Both the position numbers and the translations under genes were made by a program. Shown in pieces: positions 16,606 through 27,500 of a stretch of 64,000 nt of DNA. The notes beneath the pieces were generated by a model, which saw only the letters and a program-made list of their open reading frames with translations, was not told the DNA's origin and ran no database searches. The stretch is taken from positions 62,001 to 126,000 of the forward strand of contig JAFUXB010000004.1 in NCBI GenBank assembly GCA_017477255.1, in the 5' to 3' direction. Numbering within the stretch: position 1 is the first letter of the stretch; each line of letters opens with the position of its first letter. Source of the DNA: Bacilli bacterium (lineage in GTDB: Bacteria; Bacillota_I; Bacilli_A; RFN20; CAG-826).

Positions 16606-18592
16606 ATTTAAAATACCTGCTTTAATTTTATGTTCGTTATTTGCTTTTGGTTGCAATAAACCAAATACACCTGAACCAGAAATTCCTGATGATCATAAAG
16701 AGGATGATAAAAAAGATATGATTTCTTATAAAGATATTTATAATTTTGTCCATTTAAAATCTAATGTTAAAAGTGGTTTAGTTACTTATAGAGCTAGTGA
16801 TGGCTATATCGGAAATGAAGTTCAAGGATATAATCATTTCTATTATTTAGCAAAAGAAGAAGGAAATTATTTCCAAATGACTTTTGAAAATAAGAAATTT
16901 AATTTTAAAGAAAGTTATATTGAAAATGATTTATTAAAGTCTACAGATAAAATTTTTGCTACTCGTTGTTTCTTATCTCCTGTTACAGGAAAAGCAAAAA
17001 TTTCAACAAGTGCATTTTTAAAAGAAGGAACATTTTCTTTGTTAAAAATTTATGTTAATGATGATGTAATTTTTGAAAAAGAAGTGGGTTCTGCAGGGAT
17101 TTACGTTGAAAAAGTAGTAGATTTAAATGAAAACGATAACGTTTATTTTGAAATTAGTGGTGACTCACTTGTATCAATTAATCCAGAAATTGACTTTACT
17201 TTAAGAAAAGAATTAGAACTTCATAATGCTTGTGATGGATATTATGGAGACGTTCATCCTTTCTATGATTTTGAATCTAAAAAGATGCATATGTATTATT
17301 TATCAACTGGTAATCAAAAGGGTGAAAAATATGACAGATTTAGATCAATGTTAGATGTTTCATCTGATTTTTTACATTATTCTCCAGTTGAAATTAATAT
17401 GGATGATAGTGCTAGACCTGAACAAGATTTATATTTTGTTTTAAATGTTTTTAAAGATAAAGAAGGAAAATATCGTTCATCAATGGGTATGGGAAATCAT
17501 ACAACTACATCAGTTAGTGAAGATTTAGTTACTTGGAAAAATGGACTTATTCCTTATATTGATCCTGAAGATGATTTATTTAAATATCAATATGCTGCAT
17601 ATTATGACACTGATGTAATAAGTGGAAGAGATCCAGATATGATTTATGATAAAGGAACTGATTCTTATTACACAGTTACAATGAATTATTTAACTAGTGC
17701 AGGAGCAAAAGGAACTAAATACCTTACCTTATATATAGGAAATGGACAAGGTAAATTCTCAACTACTGGTTATAAATTAGTTAATTTTACAGGAAGAGGA
17801 GATCCTGAATGTCCTCAAATTAAACACATTGGTAATAGATGGTACATTTTCTATAGTGTGGTTGGAACAGGAACTAAAGGAAATGTAGGTAAATTTGCTT
17901 ATAGAATGGGTGATGAAAATACCTTACCACAAAATGTAAACTGGGAAGAAAAAGAAGAAAGATATCTTGATGGAGAAGATTTACATGCTGCTCAATTAAA
18001 TGAAGTAGGTGATAAATTTTATGCTTATGGCTGGTTAAATTATCAATATAATACTTCAGTTTGGGGTGGATATTTAAATATTCCTCATGAAGTTTTTGTA
18101 GATAGTGATGGCACTCTATCTAGTAGACTCGATGAAGAATTATTAAGACTTTTAAACAAAGGACAACTTGAAAAATTTAATAAAGAATTCACAAATAATG
18201 TCGATTCAGTGCTTAAACTTGATCGTAACATGATTACTTTTGATGTAGAAGTTTTAAATAATGAAGATGCAGGAATTGTAATCGAACATAATAGCGATAA
18301 ATTCTTTATTGGAGTAGAAAATAGAGTTAATAAAAAATATGTTGTTATTAAAAATTTAGCTGATGATTATAAAGTCTCAAATGAACTTAGATTAGCAAGT
18401 GACAACAAATATTCATTTACTGTTTTATTAGATAATGACTTTATTGATGTTGATGTAAATCACAATAGAGTTTTAAGTTCTTATGGATGTTTAACAAATT
18501 TAATTAAGAATTTATCTATTAAAGCAAATGATAATAAATTAAGTAATTTAACTGTTTATAAATTAGCAAGCAGTCAAAATGTATATTTTTAG
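16595..18592 (+). CDS. GH32-like lipoprotein with N-terminal beta-rich domain
   Basis: This 665-residue surface lipoprotein has a signal peptide ending FGC with lipidated Cys20 and an acidic linker to about residue 42. It then has a beta-rich domain (about 60-205) of unknown type and a GH32-like propeller. The key sites are GDV with Asp219 (nucleophile position), RDP (345-347) and PECP (404-407) with Glu405. A C-terminal sandwich follows. It would cleave or bind an extracellular glycan before uptake by the adjacent ABC transporter. The SD AGGAGG is strong. The two later paralogues in this operon have RDC in place of RDP, whereas this one is canonical. Confidence 0.8.
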   Translation: MKNKFKIPALILCSLFAFGCNKPNTPEPEIPDDHKEDDKKDMISYKDIYNFVHLKSNVKSGLVTYRASDGYIGNEVQGYNHFYYLAKEEGNYFQMTFENKKFNFKESYIENDLLKSTDKIFATRCFLSPVTGKAKISTSAFLKEGTFSLLKIYVNDDVIFEKEVGSAGIYVEKVVDLNENDNVYFEISGDSLVSINPEIDFTLRKELELHNACDGYYGDVHPFYDFESKKMHMYYLSTGNQKGEKYDRFRSMLDVSSDFLHYSPVEINMDDSARPEQDLYFVLNVFKDKEGKYRSSMGMGNHTTTSVSEDLVTWKNGLIPYIDPEDDLFKYQYAAYYDTDVISGRDPDMIYDKGTDSYYTVTMNYLTSAGAKGTKYLTLYIGNGQGKFSTTGYKLVNFTGRGDPECPQIKHIGNRWYIFYSVVGTGTKGNVGKFAYRMGDENTLPQNVNWEEKEERYLDGEDLHAAQLNEVGDKFYAYGWLNYQYNTSVWGGYLNIPHEVFVDSDGTLSSRLDEELLRLLNKGQLEKFNKEFTNNVDSVLKLDRNMITFDVEVLNNEDAGIVIEHNSDKFFIGVENRVNKKYVVIKNLADDYKVSNELRLASDNKYSFTVLLDNDFIDVDVNHNRVLSSYGCLTNLIKNLSIKANDNKLSNLTVYKLASSQNVYF

Positions 18593-18602
18593 GGGGTAAT
18601 AT

Positions 18603-20582
18603 ATGAAATTCAAATTAAAACCTTTATTATTTAGTCTTCTTGGAGTCGTTAGCTTAGGCGTTTCTTGTGGTGGACCAGGTGGAAATGGTGGTTCATCAAT
18701 AGCAGGAAAAAATAAAGATAATTCTTTTGCAATGGTTACAAGCTGGACTTCAAGTGGTTTAGTTAATCACTATGATAGTAATACAAGTTGTGAAGCTTTT
18801 AACTATTTCGTAGTAGAAGGACTTTATAGATACGTTAGATCAACAGATGAAATTTTCTGTCAATTAGCAGCTGAAATGCCAACTCATTTTGAAGCTCCTA
18901 TGTCAGATTATATCGATGTAATGGGTCAAGATGCTTATGATTATTATATAAGTGAAGGAAAAAATAAAGTCACAGTTTCTAGAGTAAAAATTAGACCAGA
19001 AGCTAAATGGCAAAATGGTGAAGACTTTATTGCTAAAGACGTTTGGTCTTATTACTACATGATTCACCCAACATCATCAAACTATATGGCAGCTGTTAAA
19101 GCAGTTGATGATAAAACTGTTGAATTTGTTTGGAATCCTTTAAAAGAACCAGTCAATGCAGTTAAAGAATTATTACTTGCTCAAGATAAATGTGGAACTA
19201 TCAAATATGATGTCTTTAATTCATATATTGATCCTTTCTATGAAATTGTTATGGCATCACCAATTAATACAAATCAAAATCAATGGGGTGCTTTTAATAG
19301 ATGGTCAACTGATCAACAAATCGTCAAAATGAACGTTATTAAAAACAATTTCTTCCAATATTCACCATCTTGGTATATTGCAACTGGGCCATTTAAACTT
19401 GATACATTCTCAGCAACTCAAATCTTATTAACTAAGAATGAATATTACTGGAATGCTAAAAATATTGGATTTGAAAAAATTAAATTATATTCATCCAATG
19501 ACTTAAATCAAACTTATTCATTAATTACAAATGGATATGTAACATATTATGATGGCTTTATTCAACAAGATACTTTAGAAGGAATGCTTGCTTCAAATGA
19601 AGACTTACTTAATTTAAAAATGTATGATCCAGGTTCAATTGGACTTACATTTAACTTAGAAAAACCAATCTTTACAGAAAAAGTAAGAGAAGCTTTCCAA
19701 TATATCTTTGATAGAGATGAAATTAGACTTAGTGCTAACCCATATGCAACTACAAGCTATTATCCTTTAATTGGTATGGCAGCTAGTGAAGCAGAAAGAT
19801 ATATGAGTAAAGAACACTTTGAAGAATTACCAAAATATGAAAATAATACTGCAAAAGCTGAATCTTTATTAAATGAAGCTGGTTGGAGTAAAAGAGATGG
19901 AAGATGGTACATCGGTGATAATGAAGTCTCATTAACTTTAGGTGCTCCATCAAGTCACGATATTTCTTCAACTGCAGCAGAAGCTACAGCAGCTCAACTT
20001 GAAAAATTTGGAATTAAAACTAAAGTCTTAAAATCAACCGCATTCTATGGAAATGCTGAAAGTGAACACAGTGTTTATGATTTAACTTTAGAATGGACTG
20101 ATTTAAATATGTCATTCAGTTATCCAACTGGATCTTATAACCAATTTGCAAATATTTACTCAAAATGGTGCCACGTTCCTAGATATGCTGGAAACTATGT
20201 AGATCCACAAAAAGCAGGACAAGTTAAATTAATCTTTAATGGATTAGATGGAGATACAAAAACTTATGAATTCGCCGATTACATCAATTCTTTCTATTCA
20301 GTAAGTGAAGAACAATTAAAATATTTAGTCGATGTATTTAATCTTGGTTTATCAAAAATGAATCTTGGAATTCAATTCTTCCAAAACGTTACTGCATCAA
20401 CATATAATGCATCTCATATTACTGGTATTCCTTTAGAACAATATTGGAAAGAAAATAGAAATGTTTCATATGTTCCACCTGTTATGTCAGAAGATTTCTT
20501 TATTGTAGCTAGAACTAATTTACCATTCGCAACTAACTACAATATTGCTTATGGAGTTTATCAACCAAATAAAGCTCAATAA
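18603..20582 (+). CDS. ABC transporter solute-binding lipoprotein, SBP_bac_5 (Dpp/Opp) family
   Basis: This 659-residue extracellular binding protein has lipobox VSC (Cys22) and a Gly/Ser-rich linker. Family-5 landmarks include VKIRPEAKWQNGEDFIAKDV, ATGPFKL and EYYWNAKNIGFEKIKL. Family-5 receptors mostly bind peptides, but several bind oligosaccharides. Here the operon encodes three GH32-like lipoproteins and a cytoplasmic GH32, so an oligosaccharide ligand is the better guess (inference). The SD AGGGGG is strong. It is followed by two permease and two ATPase genes in the usual dppA-B-C-D-F order. Confidence 0.88.
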   Translation: MKFKLKPLLFSLLGVVSLGVSCGGPGGNGGSSIAGKNKDNSFAMVTSWTSSGLVNHYDSNTSCEAFNYFVVEGLYRYVRSTDEIFCQLAAEMPTHFEAPMSDYIDVMGQDAYDYYISEGKNKVTVSRVKIRPEAKWQNGEDFIAKDVWSYYYMIHPTSSNYMAAVKAVDDKTVEFVWNPLKEPVNAVKELLLAQDKCGTIKYDVFNSYIDPFYEIVMASPINTNQNQWGAFNRWSTDQQIVKMNVIKNNFFQYSPSWYIATGPFKLDTFSATQILLTKNEYYWNAKNIGFEKIKLYSSNDLNQTYSLITNGYVTYYDGFIQQDTLEGMLASNEDLLNLKMYDPGSIGLTFNLEKPIFTEKVREAFQYIFDRDEIRLSANPYATTSYYPLIGMAASEAERYMSKEHFEELPKYENNTAKAESLLNEAGWSKRDGRWYIGDNEVSLTLGAPSSHDISSTAAEATAAQLEKFGIKTKVLKSTAFYGNAESEHSVYDLTLEWTDLNMSFSYPTGSYNQFANIYSKWCHVPRYAGNYVDPQKAGQVKLIFNGLDGDTKTYEFADYINSFYSVSEEQLKYLVDVFNLGLSKMNLGIQFFQNVTASTYNASHITGIPLEQYWKENRNVSYVPPVMSEDFFIVARTNLPFATNYNIAYGVYQPNKAQ

Positions 20583-20601
20583 TTAGGTTTATTAAAAATT
20601 T

Positions 20602-21672
20602 ATGAAAGAAAATACGCCAATAATCGTAGATAAAAAGAAAAACACTTTCTGGGAAGTTGTTTTAAAATTCCTTACAAAGTATAGATATTTCTTTGCTAAG
20701 ATAGGAATTTCTATTTTAACATTGGCGCTTTCTACTATTCTTTTATTCTTTATTTTAAGAAAAATTCCTGGAGATATTGTTGAACTTTACGCTTTAAAAT
20801 TACAAAATGCTCAAGGAATTACATATGATAGAGCTTATGAACTTGCAAAATCTTTATTAAATTTTGATCCAAATGAGAATGTTTTTGCTGCATTTTTCAG
20901 ATATATTGGTGGTTTATTTAAAGGTCAACTTGGTGAAAGTTATCTTGAAACCGGAGTTAGTGCAAATTCATTAATTAAAACTCGTCTACCTTGGACTTTA
21001 TTTATATCAAGTGTTGCTTTATTTTTATCTTTCTTTATTGGAACAAATATTGGAGGATTTATCGCAACAAGAAGAAATGGAATTGCTAATAAAATTTCTT
21101 CTTCATATATAGCAATTACTGGATCTATTCCAGATTATTTAATTGCTTTAATTTTAGTTATTATTTTTGGATATAACTTAAAATGGTTCCCAACACAAAA
21201 TAACTACGATGCATTCAGTGTTACTCCTGGATTTAACTTCCCATTTATTGGTAGTGTTTTATATTATGCAGCACTTCCAATTTTATCTTATACAATAGTT
21301 CAAACTGGTGTTTGGATTTTACATATGAGAGGAAGTGCAATTGGAGTTTTAGGAGAAGATTATATTTTAGCTGCTAAAGCTAGAGGGTTAAAAGAGTCAA
21401 CAATTAGAAGAAGATATGTTAAAAAGAACGCATTACTTCCTTTAATTACAATGCTTGGAGTATCATTTGGTTCACTTTTTGGTGGAGCCACTTTAATGGA
21501 ATCAATTTTTAATTATCCAGGTATTGGTCTAGAGATTTCAAATAGAATTGTTAATAAAGATTACATGGTTGTTCAAGGATTAATTTTCTTTAGTGCAGCT
21601 ATGGTAATTATCGTTAATTTAGTGGTTGATTTACTTTATCCACTAATTGATCCAAGAGTTAGGGAGAAATAA
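20602..21672 (+). CDS. ABC transporter permease, DppB/OppB type
   Basis: A 356-residue integral membrane subunit with about six helices. The EAA loop EDYILAAKARGLKESTIRRR (about 253-272), which docks onto the ATPases, is followed by the typical FGGATLMESIFNYPGIG. DppB-type proteins have a large external loop after helix 1, seen here between about residues 50 and 120. The N-terminus is about 30 residues longer than usual and polar. It is the second gene of the transporter set, 19 bp after the binding-protein gene, with only a weak SD. Confidence 0.88.
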   Translation: MKENTPIIVDKKKNTFWEVVLKFLTKYRYFFAKIGISILTLALSTILLFFILRKIPGDIVELYALKLQNAQGITYDRAYELAKSLLNFDPNENVFAAFFRYIGGLFKGQLGESYLETGVSANSLIKTRLPWTLFISSVALFLSFFIGTNIGGFIATRRNGIANKISSSYIAITGSIPDYLIALILVIIFGYNLKWFPTQNNYDAFSVTPGFNFPFIGSVLYYAALPILSYTIVQTGVWILHMRGSAIGVLGEDYILAAKARGLKESTIRRRYVKKNALLPLITMLGVSFGSLFGGATLMESIFNYPGIGLEISNRIVNKDYMVVQGLIFFSAAMVIIVNLVVDLLYPLIDPRVREK

Positions 21673-21674
21673 TT

Positions 21675-22583
21675 ATGAATAAGGAAAAATTTAGTGATTT
21701 TCTCTCTACTTTAAAGATTTTCTTTAAAAACTTAGGTCATAATCTTTTAAATTTCTTAAAGAAGATTTTCTCAAGTAAGAAAACAATAATTGGATTTGTT
21801 TTAATTATGGTCTTTGTATTTATTGGAATATTTGGACCATTAATTTTCCCTTATGATCAAAATACAGATGTTGCTAATAAATATTTACTTCCTTCAACTG
21901 AGCATTTCTTTGGTACAGATTGGCTAGGAAGAGATGTATTTAGACAAGTAATAGCAGGTACAAGTTCAGTATTAGAAATTGCTTTCTTTACTGCAATTTT
22001 CACAGTTACAATCGGAACTATTTTAGGAATCATAAGTGGGTATGTTGGTGGAGTAGTAGATAAAATTATTATGTCTATTACTAATATTTTCTTATCAATT
22101 CCTTCATTCCCTGTTTATTTACTTTTAGCAGCTTTAATTACTTTAGAATCAAGTGTATCTTTAGCTTTAATTATTTCTTTATGGAGCTGGGCTGGACTTT
22201 GTAGATCAATTAGAGTTCAAGTAATGTCTATTAAAGAAAGAGATTATATTCAAATATGTAAAGTTATGCATATGTCTACTTTCCATATTATTTTTAGAGA
22301 AATAATGCCAAATGTATTTTCTTATATTGCTGTAAATTTTGTTGTAGCAATGAGAAATGCAATTATGGCTAGTGTTGGAATTATGCTTGTAGGACTTGCT
22401 GCATATGACCCAACTAACTGGGGAGCAATAATAAATGCTGCAAGAATGAAAGGTTTAGTTAATTATAAAAACATTTTAATTATGATTTACCCTTTAGTTT
22501 TTATAATTATTTTCCAAATTTCTACACTTTTACTTTCAAATGGATTAGATGAAACTCTTAATCCTCGTTTAAAGGTCAAATAA
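21675..22583 (+). CDS. ABC transporter permease, DppC/OppC type
   Basis: The 302-residue second permease has an N-terminal cytoplasmic stretch and a helix at about 38-57. The DppC hallmark HFFGTDWLGRDVFRQVIAGT (about 76-95) and an EAA-like loop, ERDYIQICKVMHMSTFHIIF (about 188-207), follow. The start is 2 bp after the preceding stop with SD GGAGA. It would heterodimerise with the DppB-type subunit to form the pore. Confidence 0.88.
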   Translation: MNKEKFSDFLSTLKIFFKNLGHNLLNFLKKIFSSKKTIIGFVLIMVFVFIGIFGPLIFPYDQNTDVANKYLLPSTEHFFGTDWLGRDVFRQVIAGTSSVLEIAFFTAIFTVTIGTILGIISGYVGGVVDKIIMSITNIFLSIPSFPVYLLLAALITLESSVSLALIISLWSWAGLCRSIRVQVMSIKERDYIQICKVMHMSTFHIIFREIMPNVFSYIAVNFVVAMRNAIMASVGIMLVGLAAYDPTNWGAIINAARMKGLVNYKNILIMIYPLVFIIIFQISTLLLSNGLDETLNPRLKVK

Positions 22584-22592
22584 GGTAAAAAT

Positions 22593-23594
22593 ATGAAAGA
22601 AAATATTGTTGAATTCAAAAATATTTCCATAGATTACCCTATGAAAAAATATACATTAAGAGCTGTAAATAACGTATCTTTAAACGTAAAAAGAGGAAAA
22701 ATTACTGCTTTAGTTGGAGAAAGTGGAAGTGGAAAAACAACTTTATCAAGCTCACTTATTAGATGTATTTCTGAACCTGGAATTATAGCTGAAGGTGAAG
22801 TAATTTTTAATTCAAATGATGGAAGTTTAATTAATGTAGAAAAATTAAAAGAAAAAGAACTTCGTTCATTTAGATGGGAAAAAGTTTCGATGGTCTTCCA
22901 AGCAGCTCAAAGTGCCTTAAATCCAGTTTTAACTGTTAGACAACAATTTTATGAAACTTTAGATGAACATGGAATTAAGCTTACAAAAGAAGAAAAAGAA
23001 GCTAAATGCTTAAAGATTTTAGATTTTGTTAAACTTGATTCAAAAAGAGTTATTGATTGTTATCCTCATGAATTAAGTGGTGGAATGAAACAACGTGTAA
23101 TGATTGCTTTCTCTTTACTCCTTGATCCTGAAGTTATTATTTTAGATGAACCTACAACAGCACTAGATGTTATTACTCAACATTACATCTTTAATTTATT
23201 AAAAGAAATCAATAAAACAATGAATATTTCAATGCTTTTAATGACACATGATATTTCCGTAGTTGCGAGTTTTGCCGATTACATCGCAGTAATGTATGGT
23301 GGAAGAGTTATGGAATATGGAAGTGTTGAAGAAGTATTTAAAAATAAATTACATCCTTATACAAAGGGATTAATTAATGCGACTCCATCAATTATTGGAA
23401 ATATTGATGATGTTAGACCAATCGATGGAAGACCTCCAAATATGTTAGACCTTCCAAAAGGATGTGTATTTTCAGATAGATGCCCATTTGCTAAAGATAT
23501 CTGTAAAGAAAAAGAACCTGAAACTTTATATAAAGAAGATGGAAGCTTTATTAAATGTCACTTATTTTTAGGAGGAGAAGACAATGGAAAATAA
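22593..23594 (+). CDS. ABC transporter ATPase, DppD/OppD type
   Basis: This 333-residue ATPase has Walker A GESGSGKTT, signature LSGGMKQR, Walker B VIILDEPTTALD and the C-terminal oligopeptide-type Cys cluster, GCVFSDRCPFAKDICKEKEP (about 291-310), that binds a 4Fe-4S centre in characterised DppD/OppD proteins. It pairs with the following DppF-type ATPase, whose start overlaps it by 11 bp. Confidence 0.9.
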   Translation: MKENIVEFKNISIDYPMKKYTLRAVNNVSLNVKRGKITALVGESGSGKTTLSSSLIRCISEPGIIAEGEVIFNSNDGSLINVEKLKEKELRSFRWEKVSMVFQAAQSALNPVLTVRQQFYETLDEHGIKLTKEEKEAKCLKILDFVKLDSKRVIDCYPHELSGGMKQRVMIAFSLLLDPEVIILDEPTTALDVITQHYIFNLLKEINKTMNISMLLMTHDISVVASFADYIAVMYGGRVMEYGSVEEVFKNKLHPYTKGLINATPSIIGNIDDVRPIDGRPPNMLDLPKGCVFSDRCPFAKDICKEKEPETLYKEDGSFIKCHLFLGGEDNGK

Positions 23595-24585
23595 AACTCC
23601 TCTATTAAGTTTAAAAAATATAAACATGGTTTTTAAAAAACCTGGATCTTTATTAAAAGATCAATATATTCACGTTTTACGTGATATTTCACTTGATATT
23701 TATGCAGGTGAAATCATTGCCTTAGTTGGAGAATCTGGATGTGGAAAAACAACTTTAGGCAAAATAATTACTGGATTATACAAACCAACTTCCGGGGAAA
23801 TTTATTTTGAAGGAAATAAGGTTAGTGGGATATTTGATAAAAAAGTAACTTCATTTAATGAAATTCAATTTATTCAACAGGATAGTTACGCAGCTTTAAA
23901 CCCTGTTAGAACAATTTATCAAAGTCTATATGCTCCAATTAAAAATAAGCATAAAAAGTGGAGCAAAAAAGAGGTTGATGCAAAAATTGAAGAATTAATG
24001 CAGATTATTGGTCTTTATCCTAGTGAACAATATCTTTCAAAATATCCTCATCAACTTAGTGGTGGTCAACGTCAAAGAATTTTAATGGCTAGAGCAATTT
24101 CGCTTGAACCAAAATTAATTGTTGCTGATGAACCAGTAAGTATGATTGATGTTTCGTTAAGACTTTCAATCTTAAATTTAATGAAAGAACTTAATGAAAA
24201 ATTAAAGATGTCGTTTGTATATATATCGCATGATTTATCGACTTCAAGATACTTTGCAGCAAATGGTAAAGTTGCAGTCATGTATCTAGGTGAAATTGTC
24301 GAACTTGGACAAATAGCTGATGTGATTTCTCATCCATCCCATCCTTATACAAGGGCTTTAGTCCAAGCAGTACCAGTTCCTGATCCTACTTATAAAGGAG
24401 CAGACGAACTTCCACTTAAATCGATGCAACTTGGATCACTTGAAGATCGAACAGAAGGCTGTAGTTTTAAAGAAAGGTGTTTATATTGCACTAGTGAGTG
24501 TAATAAAAAACAAACTTATCAGTCTTCAAAAACAGCACAAGTGCTTTGCTGCAATTTAAGCACTGTTCTTGACAAAGATAAATAA
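23584..24585 (+). CDS. ABC transporter ATPase, DppF/OppF type
   Basis: The 333-residue second ATPase has Walker A GESGCGKTT, signature LSGGQRQR, Walker B LIVADEPVSMID and a C-terminal Cys-containing motif beginning GCSFKERCLYCTSECNKK. It starts inside the end of the DppD-type gene with SD GGAGGAG. Together the two form the asymmetric ATPase pair of the importer. Confidence 0.9.
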   Translation: MENKTPLLSLKNINMVFKKPGSLLKDQYIHVLRDISLDIYAGEIIALVGESGCGKTTLGKIITGLYKPTSGEIYFEGNKVSGIFDKKVTSFNEIQFIQQDSYAALNPVRTIYQSLYAPIKNKHKKWSKKEVDAKIEELMQIIGLYPSEQYLSKYPHQLSGGQRQRILMARAISLEPKLIVADEPVSMIDVSLRLSILNLMKELNEKLKMSFVYISHDLSTSRYFAANGKVAVMYLGEIVELGQIADVISHPSHPYTRALVQAVPVPDPTYKGADELPLKSMQLGSLEDRTEGCSFKERCLYCTSECNKKQTYQSSKTAQVLCCNLSTVLDKDK

Positions 24586-24598
24586 TAGGAGGGCAAAA

Positions 24599-27500
24599 AT
24601 GAAGTCAAAAACTAAAGTTGTTACATTTATGTTAAGTGCTTTAGCGTTTGCCGCTTTAACAGGAGCAAGCGCTACTAATTTAAGCAGAAATGTTCCATCA
24701 AAACCAAATTTGAAATTAGTTACTCCAAAAAAAGCTGCTGAGGAGGACGATGTACTTTTTAAAGAAGATTTTACTCAAGAAACAAGTACATGGGCTAATT
24801 TCGATTTTATCGATGGAAAGGCAGTTTATAATGCTGCTGGAACTTGGACTAATGTACCAATTCCTGCATCTGCTTTCGTTGAAAGTAATAACTACGAATT
24901 TTCAATGCACATTAAGTACACTGATTCTCAATCTGTTTTTTTACACCTTGCTCATGCTGATGGTGATGGTGAAAATAGAAACCTTTATTTAGAGATTATT
25001 GGTGGCGGTGCATTCTGGAGGTTTGCAAATTTTGGTGAGTGTGATATTTATGATAACTCTGGTGAAGATCAAGGATCATTAGGTCAAAACTTCCAATCAA
25101 AATTGCAAAACGAGGGAATCGAATTAAAATTTGTTGTTTTAGATGAAGTTATCGAAATTTATGGTGAAGGAAGAAGAATAATTTCTGTACCATATACTGC
25201 TTTTGGTAATAATAGATACGGAACTAAAACAAGAAGAGCAATTAAGAAAGGTATAATCGATGGATTTGGTATCGATTGTAGAGGTGCTGCAGGATCATTA
25301 ATTATTGATAAATTTGAAATGAGAGAAGCTAAAAAAGCTGAAACTTATTATCATTTTGAAAACAAAATTACTGATGGTTTCTATACAATGCCTTTAACTT
25401 ATAAGAATTTATATAGAGAAAACTTCAGTGTTTCTGCTGATTTTGAAGTTCATAGAGGATTAGTTGAAAATGGTGAAAATCATGCTTATCCAAAAATTCA
25501 ACTTTTAATGAACCAAATTATTCCAAATGAAGGAGTTACATTAAGTGATCCATCTAACTTCCTTAATTTCCAAGAATATCTTGACCGTGAATTCCAAACT
25601 GCTTGGCTTGGTGGAATTTCACCTTCAACTGGTAGCTGGGCAGGTGCTGGTGGACAATATGTTCAATCAAAATTTGATGATACTAAATTTAATATGACTG
25701 TTGATGTTAATGGCGATAATATCAAAATGACAACAAGAGCTTTAGAAGGACCAGATGCAGCTCATAGTGTCGATGTAATCGAAACATCATTTGCTAATTT
25801 AGGTTTAACTAAAGGTAAATTATTAGCAGTTAGACTTCAAAATGAATGGACAAATGTCTTAAATGGAACATATATCGGTTATGAAGGAAATACTGGTATT
25901 ATTTCAACAATTAGCGGAAATAGATTCTTAAGTGGTAGAGAAGTTGTCGCTAATGCTCAAGTTTTTGGTCAAGCACTTGCTGATGGAGCTTGGTATTTAG
26001 ATGGAACAAAAACTGAAGTTACTGGCTTAGAATTTAAATCAAGTGCAATTGCTGTTGGTAATCACACATTAGCTTATGGTAATGATACAGTTAAATCAAA
26101 TCCAGTTTCATTTGAAGTATTTGATAACTTAATTACAATTAGTGCCGATAAAACCGAACTTTATCCAATCGACACAATTAAAATCACTGCTGAAAAAGAA
26201 GGTGATTTCACTGGACTTGAAACTTCTTGGGAAGTTAATGGTGTTAAAGTTGAAGGCGAAACTGGTGATGAATTAGAACTCACTGATTTAGAAGTTGGTG
26301 ATTATGAAGTAGTTTGTAAAGCTGGAACTTATATATCAAATAAAGTTTCATTTACAGTTAAAACTCCAACAATTAAAGTTGAAGCTTCAAAAGGTGCTTA
26401 TGATGTTAGTGAAAAAGCATTATTAAAAGCAACTACTGCCGGTTTATCTGATGATGATCATCTTGTATGGTATGCAAATGATGAAATCTTAGAACAAACT
26501 GGTAAAGAAATTGAATTACCACTCGCTGCATATGAAGAAGCTGGCCAAGTTGAAATTTATGCATTAAGTGCAAGCGGAATCGAATCAAATAAGATCACTT
26601 TATTTATTACTCATGATGTTTATGCAAGACTTTCTGGTGATGAAAACTGGAAATGTGCTTATAAACAAGAAATTGCTGAAAATGATACATTTGGAGCATA
26701 TAGTGCTGTAGCAGATACTGATGGATCATTCTATTACATGCCACAAAATAGTGATGGTGGAAATGATGCTCAATTCCCAGCAGTTACTATTGAAACTCAA
26801 TTATGGTCAATGGAATATGATTTATTCATTCCTGAAAGTGTAAAAGGCTATGGTGGTGAATATTATGTTTACCCACAAGCTGCTGGAATGGATAGCAAAC
26901 ATCCAAATGACTTTATCGAACTTGCATTAGGAGTCGGTAACGCAAAAGTTAGACCATATGTTAAAACTCACGAAGCTGGTGTTATTTATGAATATAAAGA
27001 TTTCAACACTGGTTTAGATTTAACTTATGGAGAAGGAGTTGTTGATTTTGGTTGGAACCACATAGTTTATGCTATGGAAGGTAACACAGGTACTTTCTAT
27101 ATCAATGGAAAATTAGCATTCTATGCTACAATTCCTAATTCAACTGTTCCTGGTGGATTTGTTATGTCAATGTATCCAGGTGCTGGTGGAAAGATTCCTC
27201 TAGGATTTAAAAACTTCTCAGTTTATGGTGTTGTTGAACCAGCTCCAGAAGTTGCTGCAGTTAATTTAAGTGCATCAGCAGTTAGTATTAAAGTTGGTCA
27301 AACAGCTATATTTAGTGCATCAGTTAGCCCATATAATGCTGAATATGAAACTATTGAATGGTATGTAAATGGACAAAAAGTTGAAGGTGAAAATAAATTA
27401 ACTTATACATTTACAGGAACTGCCGCAGGATCATATGAAATTATGTGTAAGATTGATGGCATCGAATCAAATAAAAAGACAATAACTGTCACTGAAGAAG

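Noticed and set aside
24569-24598. Upstream ATG for the large surface protein
   Set aside because: It lies inside the preceding ATPase gene, has no SD, and would put ten charged residues before the signal peptide; ATG 24599 has AGGAGG.
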